Shown: positions 11,801-23,500, numbered from the stretch's first letter. The stretch is DNA of 64,000 nt from Limnomonas spitsbergensis (GCA_037349105.1 JAYJMM010000092.1:1451001-1515000); one strand, 5' to 3'. Translations and numbers: made by a program. Notes: generated from the sequence alone by a model not told the origin.

Positions 11801-12754
11801 GCGCTAGTTCTCGGGCCTGGCCCACGGGTGCTGGTAGACGCAGCCTGAGAACAGATACCGAGACACAAGTGCTGACATGGGGGCATAGGTTAAGGTCATG
11901 GCTCAGTGGCTCTAGGCCCTGGACCCAAGTCCTAAATCAAGACTCTAGGCCCTAGCTCTAGGATTATAGGCCCTAGATCTGGGCTCTAGATCTGGGCCCT
12001 TGATCTAGATCCAAGCACCAGGGAATGCTGCTATATGACCTTGCAGTTGCAGGCCATGACGCAGCTGGATGGTGGTGGTTGCGTGCTGAAAAAGCACACT
12101 TGCTAAGGACAGCATTGTGGCTGAAACATGTTTATAGCTAAAATCAGGGCTTTGAGGCCAAAACGACATATTTAGCATTATGGCTTAAAACAGCACTTAC
12201 ATTGTGGCTAAAAACAGCAGTGGGGCTAGAAACAGCTTTGTGGCTAAAACTGGCATTTTGGTCAAAACAACACAATGCTCCGCAGGCCTCTATCATCTGA
12301 CGTTTTGGACTGTCTCCAAGCGATGCATGAGCAGGCTCAACTGGAGCGCGGGGGCAATGAGCTGCCTGCAGGCGGTGCCTACCCAATGGCACGTGAGGCC
12401 TGCTCCTGCCAGCCGTGGATCCTCCCGGCAGGCCCACAGACACATACCTCGTTCCAACAATCATTTACGTCATCACCGACAGCCACGAACGGTCATGCCG
12501 TTTTCGCAACGTCGACGCTGGGCACGCGGCCGTTGGGGGGGCCGTCGGTTATGCTGCCGGCCCACCTGTCCTCCCAGTTCCCAACATGTGCCTCTAGCCG
12601 CACAGAGACTGTGCGGGCGGCGTTTTTGAAGTCGGCCTCGTTGCACAGGGACAGGCTGATGGGCTCGCCACTTGGGGCAAGGCGGGAGGGATGGGCCAGC
12701 GCACCCAACGAGGCGTTTTTGTGCACTGGTATGGTGTCAGGCCTTGCTTTCTGA
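5847..12754 (+). CDS. TKL/tyrosine-kinase-like protein kinase, 5'-partial, 7 exons
   Basis: The exons are 5847-5925, 7427-7527, 8504-8647, 9702-9764, 10254-10334, 11650-11747 and 12286-12754. All phases agree and give 344 residues to the TGA at 12752. In order, the parts are the hinge (VMELCELGTLREGLDQG), the catalytic loop HSDLKSGN (usual HRD; the Asp, Lys and Asn are kept), GDMG where DFG is usual, the activation-segment end GTLTHMAPE, the helix-F motif VYAFGVLLWEVYTG, and the C-lobe end with ACWETQPESRP. The last exon adds about 130 Ser/Thr/Pro-rich residues that I do not recognise. The catalytic Asp and the metal-binding Asp are both present, so activity is plausible. The N-lobe exons were not found. 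The family assignment is firm; substrate and pathway cannot be told. Introns 1-4 and intron 6 carry splice-junction echoes. The 3' end could differ if a further splice exists near 12730. Confidence 0.85.
6078..6127 (+). repeat. Donor-side echo of kinase exon 1
   Basis: The sequence from TTTCCGCGAAAGACTCAACC to CTACTAGGTGCTTGG is a diverged copy of the end of the exon at 5847-5925 plus its GT donor. It would still read as R-E-R-L-N-Q-G-M-F-I-L-L. It lies about 200 bp inside the following intron. Confidence 0.8.
6180..6390. repeat. GCCGCCTGCCA(C/A)TCT low-complexity array
   Basis: The array repeats short units around CTGCCGCCTGCCACT inside kinase intron 1. It opens frames on both strands that have no family resemblance. 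Confidence 0.8.
6795..7215 (+). repeat. Four acceptor-side echoes of kinase exon 2
   Basis: The real acceptor ends at 7426 (TTTCAG) and is followed by ATGGCAGCCTCAATTTCCTC. Copies of this junction end at 6805, 6903, 7046 and 7185, each with TTGCAG then ATGG(C/A)AGCCT. The copies at 7046 and 7185 keep more of the exon. The one at 7185 still reads D-G-S-L-N-F-L-P-V-L-D-T-A-L. Between copies lies CCTAAACCCTGAACCC-type sequence. Spacing is about 98-241 bp. Confidence 0.9.
7528..7745 (+). repeat. Repeated GTGCGGTAC donor motifs after kinase exon 2
   Basis: The exon ends CTCAAG|GTGCGGTAC. The motif GTGCGGTACA or a close variant then recurs about every 15-30 bp, so the intron starts with many donor-like copies. 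Confidence 0.75.
8340..8445 (+). repeat. Acceptor-side echoes of kinase exon 3
   Basis: The true junction is GATGCTTGCAG|AGCGGCAACGTTTTG at 8503/8504. Near 8362-8384 lies GGATGCATGCTGAGCGGCAACGTTTAAA, and near 8418-8440 a shorter GGATGCATGCATGCAACGTTT. Preceding GCAGCACGCATTG(T/C)ACT(T/C)GGATGC-type sequence is shared too, so the duplicated unit spans intron end and exon start. Confidence 0.8.
8648..9701 (+). other. Kinase intron 3
   Basis: This is an intron with a CCCCTCCCC-rich stretch near 8960-9040. An AT-rich segment at about 9200-9440 belongs to the 'gcgca' repeat family. An echo of the next junction lies at about 9608-9660: GGCCCTTGCAGGGGATATTG, then GGAACATTAAAC and CATGGCCCC, matching the real GGCCCTTGCAG|GGAACATTGACTC with CATGGCCCC. 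Confidence 0.7.
10345..11050 (+). repeat. 44-bp minisatellite in kinase intron 5
   Basis: The unit is about GGGCAGCATGTCGTGGGAGC followed by TGCATGGAAACCGCATGGGTGCAT. About 15 diverged copies are present. The long open frames on both strands here are by-products of the repeat. Confidence 0.9.
11525..11640 (+). repeat. Short CGCTGGCCACTGTTCGCTGA repeats
   Basis: About six units of CTGCTCGCTGGCC(A/G)CTG type precede the acceptor of kinase exon 6. No exon copy is visible in them. A donor-side echo of exon 6 does lie just after the exon, at about 11828-11857: GTAGACGCAGCCTGAGAACAG versus exon GGAGACGCAGCCTGAGAGCAG. Confidence 0.75.
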
Positions 12755-14061
12755 ACCTAGTGCCATGGGAGCGCGCACATCAGAGCTTACTGCAGTGCGC
12801 ACCAGACCAGATCACCTACGGTGTCAGGTCTTGCTTTCTGAATCTAGCGCCATGGGAGCGCGCATCAGTGTTTAATTCAACTGGGCTGATGGCCGAAGTT
12901 GCAGGCTTTGCTGCACCAGGTTTCTCTGGCCGCACCTGGCTTAAGCATACTCAGATGAACAGGGGGTCACATCTTCATGTGTGCCATGCACATAGTCACT
13001 CTAGTCTGTCTCATGCGCGCATATCCAACCCTTGCATGCACATTGTGGCAATCTTTTGATGTCACAAGTGCATACATTTTCCAGCACAAACGCTGACGAC
13101 CTCGACTTTTGTATTCGCTTTCTCTACAGGAGACCACAAGTCTTACACGCCTTCTGAAGATAGCCAGAACAGCCTTGGCGCCCACGAAGGCGAGAGCGAG
13201 TGATCCTGACTACGACTTTCAAGATTTTGCCTAAGCCCGGCGATATTATGATATTTGGTGCCAAGCAACCGATGCGGCGATGGATGTGCAACGATGGATG
13301 GCGCCGATGCTGATTAGGAAGGTGCAGCATACAGTGTCACATTGCTGCCTTTGCCCTTCTGTATTTGTCTAAATGTATTTTCGACCACCCGTGCGTGGAC
13401 AGAGAATCGTCAGACGGCTCCATTATGCGTAAAATGTATGCTGATCAGCCCAGGCCCCAGGGCACCCAATCCAATACATGCAGGACTTGTAGGAAGCCTT
13501 TGTGTAAGTAGTACATGTGAAGGCATCAGAGCTGAGGAATTGTATGAGGTCAGATCGTGCGATGCAGGCATGTATGTGGTGCGCTGTCTTCTCACCTTCC
13601 ACGGACGAGCGACGATCCTGCGATCACCATGCCACGTCACGATGTAACTGCAGGAACCCGCCCCAACTGCTCGAAACCCCGAACCTGGAAATCCTGATCC
13701 CGAATCTGATAAATGTAAATTCTGAGCAGTTCTGTCTCCATCGGAACATCGGTAGACACATTGATAGCTGCGCTATTCAATTTCGTTTCATTTGCTCATC
13801 CACCAGTCTCTCTCAGAGATTGTCATCGGCAACCTTACACGTAAGCACGTTTCCTTCTCTCACGCGTGTAAATGAAACATGCATGTCCTACCTCGTCTAT
13901 GCTTAATGAATGCGATTTTATCACATGGTATGCTTCATTAATCTCCTGAGCCCGAGTCGGCTTCTGTCTGACGTGGACAACCCTAATCTTGATTGCGATA
14001 TTTTTCTGATCTCAACTTTCTTACTCTGTCCCTAGCCTCGTTGTAATCAGAAACCATCGAC
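12755..14061 (+). other. Intergenic between kinase and MIF4G gene
   Basis: A direct repeat pair lies at about 12729-12780 and 12818-12868, sharing CTTGCTTTCTGAA and GCCATGGGAGCGCGCA. The rest contains no frame I can assign. The last part probably holds the promoter and 5' leader of the MIF4G gene. Confidence 0.45.
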
Positions 14062-16678
14062 ATGGACTCATCCACAAAGGACAGGGTAAGCTTCCCGTTG
14101 TTTTGAATTCAACACTGTCCCGGTTACTGTACACCGGGATTGTCAACCCGTGCCCTTGGTGCTTACCTTTGGCTTCTCTTGGGTGCAGCTCATGGAAGAG
14201 TCCAAGCAGCGTATGTTTGTCGACATCTTGGAGAAGTCTCATGACGAGAAGAACCACTGCACTGACGCTACGACATTACGCGATGAGGTGAGGGATGAGG
14301 ATGCACACACGCACATGCCGACCAGGTTTGATGTCACAACTATTTTGATACGGATGTGAATGACCCCAGTTGTCAGTCGTCTCTCCTGCAGTCTTCATTT
14401 TGCCTACTGAGCTTCTCGGATGGATGGATCGTCCTCGTCAGCATTTCGAAATCTCTTGAGCCATCGTATGCTGATCCGACGGTCTTGCTCCTCCTTCCTG
14501 CTAACCCTAACACCCATGGCTCTCCTCGTTCGTTCCGCTCGACAGATTATGGCTGTTGGCTTGTCGGAAGCGGGCACCGTCAGGGGCCTCGTGGATTCCA
14601 TTTTCAACAAGGCCACGGCCGACTTGAAGTCTGCAGAATGCCTTGCAGAGGTCTGCCATTTGATGCCCACCCAGGTACGATGGTGCTGCATGCACTTAGG
14701 TAACCACTGACGTCAAAAGTGCAGAGTTACTTGGTTTAACGAGCCAAAAGAGCGAGTGTGACCGACCCTTAGTTTAACACTAAGGACAACCATGTTGCAA
14801 GCCTGCCCCTTTCCTTCCCCCTTTTTTTGGCGGCACTGATCCTGCTGCCCCTGCTCGTCCCAGTTCGACCCCCCAGCGGTGGACGCTGCTCCTACGAAGG
14901 AGCGTGGCGCTGGCAGCCGTGGCACCTCAGAGAAGAAGGTCGACTTCCGGCTTATGGTCCTCAAAAAATGCAAGGACGAGCTTGAGAAGGGTGGAGCTGC
15001 CATGAAGTAAGTGAGGTCCTGCTGGATCCAAGATATGAAACATGTACTGCACGTACAACTGCACAAAACAACCTATCGGTGCTGGTTAGCAGATTAAAAA
15101 TGACATATGCAGAACTGTCATCTGCCCTGATCTGCTCCTTGCCAACCTCGTATCCACCCTATGGCCAGTATTTGTGTAGGCCATCGGAGATCACAGCTTT
15201 CTGCCTTTTGCTTGCACAAATGTGTTCATACATTACTGCATCTGCTTGCAGGGCAGTCAGGCTGTTGGACGCCAAGGATGGCCAGAGTACCGGCAAGAAG
15301 GGTGGAGGCGTGAGTAATTTCATGGCTGATGCAGTAACACTACTGAAGATCAGTTGTTTTCTCCCATCCTTCTGCATGGGTTTCTCCTGACGCCATTTTT
15401 GTCCCCACCCTTTCTTCTTCCCATGTCCAGCTCAAGGGTGAGGAGAGGGAGCAGGCCGAGCACGACCGACAGGCACACATCCGCATGCTGGCTGCAGTGC
15501 AGTTCTGCGGCTGCCTGTACAATGTTGGTGAGTTCTCTGGTTAAGATTACTCTTGCTTAGTCCAAGATTTGGTTACGGTGTGGACGCAACTTCGGCCCAT
15601 CCTGTACTGATCCTTTGGCATGGTAGTCCACCTAGTGCTACGGCTGAACGGGTGGCTTCTTTAATTTACGCCCCAGGATGTTTTGATTGATTGATTGCTT
15701 TATGTATACTGTTCCTTTGACCCTCCCTCCCCTGCAAGGGGAATTTACCTGGCATGGTTTCCAAGCAGCGGGAATACGCACTGTTGTGATGAGCTTACTG
15801 AACTTTGCCCCCACCCCTCCCCTCTTGCTCAGGCATCCTGACTGAGAAGATCATCCACACAGCAATCGAGACGTTGATCAAGGTGGGGGATTATGTGAGC
15901 GCCTTGATTGTCTGTGCTTCTCCGTAAGCTGTTTGGTACTTTTGCGTCATTTGTCGATCAGACGGTAGTTCTATAAGCACGGCTGTTTGTTTCAGAGATA
16001 GGCAGATATTCTGAAGTTCCCATGCTTGACGGAGTCTTCCATTTATCCGACAGTAAATTCTGACTCCACCACCCCAAAACCTGAACCCTTAACCCTAAAC
16101 CCTAACCCTGATGTCCTTTTGTAGGACGAGGCTGACTACGCACGCCACGAGAACATGGAGATCTTGGCCAACCTGCTGAAGAGCATCGGCAACAAGTTGG
16201 ACAGCAGCAGCCGCAGCAGCAAGGACAGCAAGGCCGTCGCGGAGTACTTCAAGCGCATCCAGAAGATCAAGGACGAGGCATCCTCAAAGGACATTGCAAA
16301 GATGATGGCCAAGGTGAGATCCGGAAGCAACCCTAGCGAGTGCCTTTGTTGGGTTCGAGAAGAGCGCACGCGATGGTCTTGGTGTGCCCATCCCCGAAGG
16401 TTACTTTGGCAACCGGCAACTGCTCGGATCGGCACAAACCTAGATAAGGGTACAGGGTCATGAGCACATGATCGTGTACTAGCCCAGGCATCTGTTCCAA
16501 CTAGAACCTGGCATGTTGGTGCGTCTTGCCAGTGCATTCTGCATTCTGCGCAGCTTCAGCTGTGATGTGACTGAGCGTGTCCAGAGGTTTTGTACACTGT
16601 GCAGGTGTGAATGAGTTGTGTGCGTCCCCCCCCCAGGTGTTGAGCCTCCGTGACAACAATTGGGTGGAGGCAGCTTAA
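14062..16678 (+). CDS. MIF4G-domain protein, eIF4G-like
   Basis: The exons are 14062-14085, 14189-14287, 14546-14674, 14864-15006, 15252-15309, 15431-15527, 15833-15882, 16125-16313 and 16637-16678. All have GT-AG ends and agreeing phases, giving 276 residues. The start ATG follows an in-frame TAA 18 nt upstream. The segment GLVDSIFNKATADLKSAECL fits the early helices of MIF4G. FCGCLYNVGILTEKIIHTAI is the diagnostic helix, and EYFKRIQKI with SLRDNNWVEAA matches the domain's end. eIF4G proteins bind eIF4A through this domain to recruit ribosomes to mRNA. This protein is essentially only the domain; no eIF4E-binding motif (YxxxxLphi) is seen, so a stand-alone MIF4G or p97/DAP5-like role, or missed exons, is possible. 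Introns are about 100-460 nt and carry no exon echoes. Confidence 0.88.
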
Positions 16679-18100
16679 GGGCAGGATAATAGCCTTTTGG
16701 TGCAGCACCTGCTGATGCTGTACGCCGGGGGAGATGCCTCATGTTGCATATGCTTGCCTCGAGGCTTTAGCTGGACTGTTCACTCCCGTACATTCTGCAT
16801 TTGATATATTTCGAGCCCTCTTCAGCGGCTTTGCGTTTTTATTCAGTGGATTTGGCATTGTGGGTACAGGCCATGCCTTGTGCCAGAGCATTCAAATTGT
16901 GGATGCACACTGGCCCCTGCGTGTTCTGGCCAATTTGTATACGCAGCAGTTTAGTATTTCGTAGCAGTATGTGTTTGTGTTTCGTGCACTTGGAGGTGTT
17001 TGCCTGCGTGTTGGCCTGTCCACGCTGAAATGGTGATTGGTATGTATTTTTAAATGATCAAGCACATAGCATGCCTCGATGATGGAGGGATTAAATGCAA
17101 GACAGGTTATTGCCCCACACTGAGACTTCCTTCCATTACATGCAAGAGGATGCATGCGGTGTAAAGCTGATGTATTGTACAATGCTTGCCATGGATTATT
17201 TTGGAAATCAAGTCAATGACGTCAGACAAATAGGTCATATCCAGATACTCAGGGACGTGTCACACGATATCTCCTGTTTACATCGCCAAAGTGCATATTC
17301 CTGCCCCCCCGCACAAGAGGGTGGCATGGCTGCACCGTAGTCCTGGCTGTGCATAGTAGCTGGAATTGAGCATGGACGATCCTTACCAGCCCCACGCGGC
17401 CGAGCGGTCAGCAGGGCCTAGCGGGTATGCTGTATGCACCGTTGTAAATGGGGTTGAACTTGATGACATAACACCTCTGGGCCAATCTTAATGGGAATTA
17501 AGTACGGTATCATCGATGGACTGGGTCAACTTTAGGCGTATACTGTTTCAATGACGTTACACCTTTGGGCCCTGCGACACATTAGAGCTCGCTGTCAGAC
17601 GGGGCACCGGTGGGCGCAGTTGGTCATTAACATTACACCTCTGAGTCCCCTAGCCGCGTGTGCGCCCAACTGTTCAAAAAGGAGAAAATAAGTAACTAAA
17701 AGGATGCCAAGTTTCCCGCCTCCCCCCTTATTCTCAAGGCGGTGTTCAATCGAACTATTTGCACCCACGTCATGTTTATGGCTGGGGCTTACTTTCTTCT
17801 GCACTATGGGGTTCATTCCCACGCCACTGTCGTGGTTGTGTGCTAGTTGCTTGCCCAGGGGGGTCACTGGTTTTCGCTTTCTGTCCTATCAAGTGCCTGT
17901 ACCGGTTTACGGGCACATGTCCCATGCATCAATCTGTTGGACTGTAAAAACTTCATATGAGGGGGGAAAGGAACAAAGGGAGAGGCCGGGAAGTAGCCCT
18001 GAACAAGGCCACAAAAGCAAGGTGGGCGCAATTGGTGCAGGGAAATAGGGAATTGCTAGGTGCTTTGAAAGAAGCTGGAGTTGGGATCAGCCATCCCCAA
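16679..18100. other. Intergenic with SINE-like and TIR fragments
   Basis: About 17322-17445 is a copy of a dispersed repeat (GGCATGGCTGCACCGTAGTC and so on, ending GCACCGTTGTAAA) also found at 37.6, 44.3 and 57.4 kb. About 17630-17690 is a degraded copy of the CTCGGCCGCG terminal repeat. No gene is recognised. Confidence 0.5.
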
Positions 18101-18109
18101 AATGCGTCA

Positions 18110-18650
18110 GACAGCGAGTGACCTGCCTGCAGCCGCTACCTGACCCAGAGGTGCTAGCGCTAGTTGATGCAGCATACGAGCGGGCGCAGCTGGATGCAGC
18201 TGGCAGAAGGGAGCCAAGGGACCCCAGAGATCCTGTCTCTGATCACTGGTCTACGCCCTCTACGGTGGCCCACCGCATCTGGTTTCAGTCTACGACGGGC
18301 AGGACAAGGGCCGCACCAGTTGAAGGGACTGTGCTTGCGTGCGCACAAACTTAAGGCTGCGGCTCGGCGCCGTCAGCACGGCTGAGACTCGAGGACGGCG
18401 CAGCGGTCAGCAGCGTGACAGACGGTACTGCCAATGATGTTGGGCTAGGGGAGACAGCGAGCATGTGGAGGATGCATTGCATGTATGCTTCCAATGCCCC
18501 AGCGTGCTGGATCAGCTTAGGGAGCGGGGATGGGCAGGTCCTCCGAACGGTGCTAGAAACGTCTGTTGTACCGGGGCAGGCTTGGGTGGGAATGTGGGAT
18601 GCCTTGGCTTTTGTGGAAGATGTAGTAGATAGATTTCGTTGAGGCGTAAA
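18110..18650 (+). pseudogene. Possible non-LTR retrotransposon 3' remnant
   Basis: In one frame the region near 18440-18510 reads C-W-A-R-G-D-S-E-H-V-E-D-A-L-H-V-C-F-Q-C-P. A Y-C-Q precedes this, separated by a stop. The C..C...EH....H.C..CP spacing resembles the zinc-binding tail that follows reverse transcriptase in LINE-type elements. No RT catalytic motif is in the window and the frame is broken. An adjoining frame reads a charged PDPEVLALVDAAYERAQLDA stretch. This is a weak call based on motif spacing only. Confidence 0.35.
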
Positions 18651-18775
18651 CGTTTTTCAGAGGCTGGAACTTCTTCCTTTGTATGTATTTTCCAGCCTTT
18701 TGTCTGTCCCTTCACTTGATTTCCCTTTTCCTCGTTTCCCCCCTGACCCCTTACCTCCCAACCCTTTAGCCCAAG

Positions 18776-18880
18776 TCGCCCACGCAGCCGAGCCTTTTTG
18801 AGCAGGGGCCAGAGGTCAATGACTTCAAAACTTCACACCTCTGGGCCCTGCTCAAAAAGGCTCGGCCGCGTGAGCGCCTA
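18776..18880. mobile_element. Head-to-head CTCGGCCGCG terminal repeats (hairpin MITE)
   Basis: The left arm CGCCCACGCAGCCGAGCCTT...GGGGCCAGAGG and right arm CCTCTGGGCCCTGCTCAAAA...GGCCGCGTGAGCGCC are near-perfect inverses around a spacer of under 20 bp. Single arms of the same family occur at about 17630, 19500, 21590, 37800, 41780 and 43000. No coding sequence is possible at this size. This is either a minimal non-autonomous element or a junction left by excision or rearrangement. Confidence 0.75.
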
Positions 18881-19218
18881 ACTAAAAATTGTTGGGAGGA
18901 AAGATGGAAACAACACAAGGGGGCAGGACAAAAGAAAGGAGGAGAATAAGAGAAAGAAGGAGAATGGCCCATAGGTGTAACGTCATTGACTGCAATTGGT
19001 GCCCACCACCCCTAAAAAGATGGTCCGGTATGCACTTCACAAATCACAGGCGGATGGTGAATTTGCTTTCCTTTCTTTCCTTGTGTGCCTTCACCCATGA
19101 GTTTCCTAGCTGATTGTTTGCTCATTGCCGACGTGGCATAGCTTCAAGCTGGGTCAGAAGTGAAACGTCATTTACAGGCGGAAGAGAAGGCCCGTCTGAC
19201 CTTCTCTTCATGTCCTTT

Positions 19219-19222
<4 letters not shown>

Positions 19223-19256
<34 letters not shown>
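19223..19256. repeat. (GTT)n microsatellite
   Basis: About eleven GTT units run in succession and read as poly-Leu or poly-Val in forward frames. There is no sign of a gene around it. Confidence 0.9.
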
Positions 19257-19699
19257 CGCCCCCTTTTTAGTTTCTTCTCTTCTCCCTTCTGATCAGTGGG
19301 GCGCCCTCGCGGCCAAGCAGGGGTGGGATACGCTTGCTTTTCTGGACTTAAATTTTCTTACATGCTTCGTTGAGGGCTAGACTCTAGTGGAAGTGTGGAA
19401 CTCAGGTGTTGGACTTAGTCTTCTTTGCCTTCCCGGCCTCTCCTTCTGTTCCTTTCCCCCTCTCTTCCTTTCAGTTCCTTCTTTACTCCCTTCTGAACAG
19501 TTGGGTGCTCATGCGGCCGAGCTTTGAGCGGGCCCAGAGGTGTAACGTTATTGACTTAGTAACAAATAAGAGAGTGTCCGCCCATGTAAGCTTGCGGAGA
19601 ACAATGCCTACCAAACTTTATGTCATAAGACCCCTGAAACTGAAGTTAAATAATGGGGAAAGGCAGGGTCACAGACTAGGTCCCAAACCCTGTGCCGCT

Positions 19700-20305
19700 C
19701 ACTAGGCCCTGGCGGGGGGCTTAAATTTAGTCCAAGTCGGGTGGGCTAGAGAATCATTGCTCGCCACGCTGGCATGTCAGGTGGACTCCTTGATCGCCAG
19801 CGTGGCGACCAACAACATCCAGCGCTTGATCGCCAGCGTTGCGTTTTTAGTTTGCCGTTCACCTAGCACACTGTCATGCGGTTATTGATGCGGGTCAGCA
19901 ACGAGGGCAGATGTTGCAACTGCTGGGTAGCCGTAGTCACTGGGGCATTCGTAGACGGCCGCTGAGCTACGGTATGCCGGCTGACAGGTACTGGTAGATG
20001 GCTCGCGCAGGGTCCTACTGAGTTTCATGGTAATAGTTAGAGTCAATACCTCCTGATCGGGCCAAGGGTGGAGCGTCGGATGATGGCGGACGATATGCGG
20101 GCTAACTAGAGGTGGCAGGATGGATCGCACGCTCGACCACATATCGTACCACAGGTTTCGAGCGCAACGGTGGCGAGAAGTTTTCGTTCGCTGGTCACCA
20201 CACTGGCGATCCAGGAGTCGACCTGGCATGTCAGCGTGGCGAGCAATGTTTCTGTAGCCCGCCCGACTTGGACTAAGTTAAAGCCCCCCCGGCCCTGGTG
20301 CCCAT
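19700..20305. mobile_element. MITE-like element with TIRs of about 110 bp
   Basis: The left TIR begins near CACTAGGCCCTGGCGGGGGG and continues TTAGTCCAAGTCGGGTGGGC, then ATTGCTCGCCACGCTGGCAT. The right end, read in reverse complement, is CACCAGGGCCGGGGGGGCTT, TTAGTCCAAGTCGGGCGGGC, ATTGCTCGCCACGCTGACAT. The arms match over about 110 bp with few differences. The interior of about 380 bp has no transposase. No clear target-site duplication was found by eye. It sits just upstream of F-box gene exon 1. Confidence 0.8.
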
Positions 20306-20549
20306 TTGTCCACCCTATCTCCTTGAAGTGTGAAAGAATGAGAGGGTCCTGTGATCCCCGTGCCTGTCTTGTCACACATCCCCCGGTCACGCTTGTGGGC
20401 GTTTTTTTTCATAACCTAGCAATCTGAAAGAACGAGCTGCTGGCATGCTATAAGCACGTTTGTGGGGACACATAAGCAACCGTCAATTCCGCCTCCCCGC
20501 CCCGAGACGCCGGTCCCAATCCATCTCGGTCCGCATTGCCGAGATCCGT

Positions 20550-23500
20550 ATGGAGGACGCCGGCGCTGTGGAGGCGGATCGCTTAGATCTTCTGGATCTA
20601 CCCGACGCAGCGCTTTTGAGGGTCCTCGCGCATCTCCCGCTCAGGTGAAGCGAGGCACCTCATAGGCTCATACCTGCCGGCCTGTCCCCAACCGTCCCAT
20701 GCAGTCAATGAGGGTGCATCAGCCACAATTCAGCTGCATCACGGCCTACAGCGAGGGGGAGACTTGCCAGATCCCATGAGTAGTCAAGCTTGGTTCCCCA
20801 TCGCCGAGTGGCTGCCCATCAGCCTCTCTAACTTGGTCGCATGCGCATCATGGCCTCATGGCTCCCATGCAAAGGCCGGGCACTGCAATCAATTGGGAGC
20901 ATGCGCATGGGGCGTTTTTGTGTTGATTTACGAAGGCATGGACGCACTTGGCCCGTAAGGTGCCCACAGGCCGGCAGGCTCTCAGGGCCGGCCCAAAGAA
21001 AAATTGCCGTTGGGCAGTGTTCATTTTATCGTGCTTCAGCTACAATTCAGCTTCATCACGGCTTACGGCCGTGCGGGCCTGGGGCAGCAAGTCCTGCTGC
21101 TTGGGCCACCGGCCATAGGTTGGTCAAGATGTTTTCCCAACTGGCCCAGTGGTGATGTGGTGATGTATACCCTTAACCCCTACAGGTTCCCCTCTGGATC
21201 TATACCCTTGACCCCTAGCAGTACCCTCATGGATCTATACCCTAAACCCCTGGACTTATGCAACAAGTCAGTTCTGTGCTGCCTCATTGGAATGCATGAG
21301 CCCCGTAGTACTGGGGTACAGTACCCCACTGTACCTTAATGGGATACAGTACCGTACCTTACTGGGGTACAGTACCTCACTGTACCTTAATAAGATACAG
21401 TACCGTACCTTACTGGGTTGTAGTACTATATCTTACCTTCCTGAGGTACCATACTGCAATACAATTTTAAACTCAACAACTGGAGAGTTGGATCTGGGGT
21501 TCAGGGTTTTGGTTACTCCATCGGTTCCTCCATCGGCCTTGTGGTGGCTGCCTAGCAGACTGTCAAAAATATTCTGCTGTGCAGGTCAATGAAAGTACAC
21601 CTCTGGGCCCTGCTCAAGAAAGCTCGGCCGCGTGGGCAAACAACTATAGATTTGGGAAGAAAGAAAGATACAAACATAAGGGGGCAGGGGGGGGGGAGGA
21701 GGAACAGAGTCTGGTGTGCAGGTGTGCACTCAGAGGAACGTGGGTGTAAATGTCGCGTGAACTGGGTTTCGAGGGTTGAGGGTTTCGGTCACCGCCGCTT
21801 TTCAATTTCCTCACCTGCCCCTGCTTCAGCTGCCACTTTCAACTGCCACTTTCCATCTGCCTTTTCAACAGCCGCTTTTCAATTGCCTCACCTGTCCCTG
21901 CTTCAGCTGCCACTTTCAACTGCCGCTTTCCAACTTCCGCTTTCAACTGCCGCTTTTCAACTGCCTCACCTGTCCCTGCTTCAGCTGCCACTTTCAACTG
22001 CCGCTTTCAACTGCCGCTTTTCAACTGCCTCACCTGTCCTAGCTTCAGCTGCCACTTTCAACAGCCGCTTTTCATCTGCCTTTTCAACAGCCGCTTTTCA
22101 ACTGCCTCACCTGTCCCTGCTTCAGCTGCCACTTTCAACAGCCGCTTTTCATCTGCCTTTTCAACAGCCGCTTCTTAATTGCCTCACCTGTTCCTGCTTC
22201 AGCTGCCGTTTTCAACTGCCGCTTTCGACAGTCACTTTTCAACTGCCTCACCTGTCCCTCTGCCTCAGGTGCATCTTCCGATGCTGCTGCGTGTCGCGCT
22301 CCTTCTCCAGCCTTGTGCAAGCCAGCAGGTAAAGCTCGGCCCTTCAGGAAGATACCGTATCGTCAGTGTCAAATGGTATTCAATAGCTTTGGTTCCATGT
22401 TTTGGCCTGGAATGAAGCCTAATTTTATACAGCATTGGCATGGAGATTTCATTTTTGAATCTGAATTTAGTTTCTCAAATGTATTTTAAAAATGTTTTTG
22501 TCAAATTCAGCCATCTCAGTCAAGGGGACCACCCATGCCAACCTGCACTACTTGCTCTAAAGCTGCTGCTGCCTCATAGCCTCAACCTGCTCTGGCAGCA
22601 TGCAGCGCAACCGCGGCTTAACCATCGGCATTTGGAGCATCCCAAAACCCTTGCATCTGACCGTAGGGCCCGGGCCCACGCCCGCGCCCGCGCACTGCTC
22701 CATTGACACCTGCTCTTTGTTCGCCCTCCTCGCTGCTGGAGCTGGTTCTGACTGCATGCTCTTCTGAGGTATGCCTTGCCCGCTGTTTCGGCTGCTTGAG
22801 CTGCCCTGGCCCTGCCCCGGTCCCTGCCTGAATGCCTCTCTGCTCAACCTCGTCGCTGCTGGATTTGGTGCTATCTGCCGTCTCTTCTGAGATGTTGTTC
22901 GAGTCGTTACTTCGCAAACTTGCGCTTGTGGGAAGAAACCTGTGCGGGAACGTCCGATCCAAACGCATCGTCACCCGCATCTGACGATTGCACGTCCCCG
23001 TACGGCCGTACTGCGATCCTTCGGCCTCTGCTGCGTCTGCGTCTTCTACTGCTGCTCCTCATTCTCAGATATATGCAAATTATAGCTTGCATCCTAATAT
23101 AGAGGAGAAAGCGCGTCAAAAACACATTTTCCCGCACAAAATACGACTTTTACGACTATCCAGCTTTGGTTCGACCGTTTTAATTTTGAAGGCCATTTTT
23201 CCAAAGTGGTTTCATGTTTTGAGACCATAGTGGATACCAATTGACACTGATAGTACGGTATGCAATGTCTTGATGTACCGGTACTTCAAAAGTTTATGTC
23301 TATCGATACAAATACATCTAATGACTATCAATACAAGTACCGGTACCATACATTTGCTTTGCCTTCCCTCATAATTAATGTTGTTCGGGGGTGAGGGATC
23401 TATCAATATGCTCCTTATTGATTAGTCAACGCCGGTTTTCAGTCAAAATTTAAGAGTTTTGGTCGATAATTTGGCTTGAGGGCAGCGCTAAAAGAAACGT

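Noticed and set aside
12144..12726. Minus-strand and alternative + frames over the last kinase exon
   Set aside because: Only the frame beginning RPLSSDVLDCLQAM continues the kinase C-lobe in correct phase.
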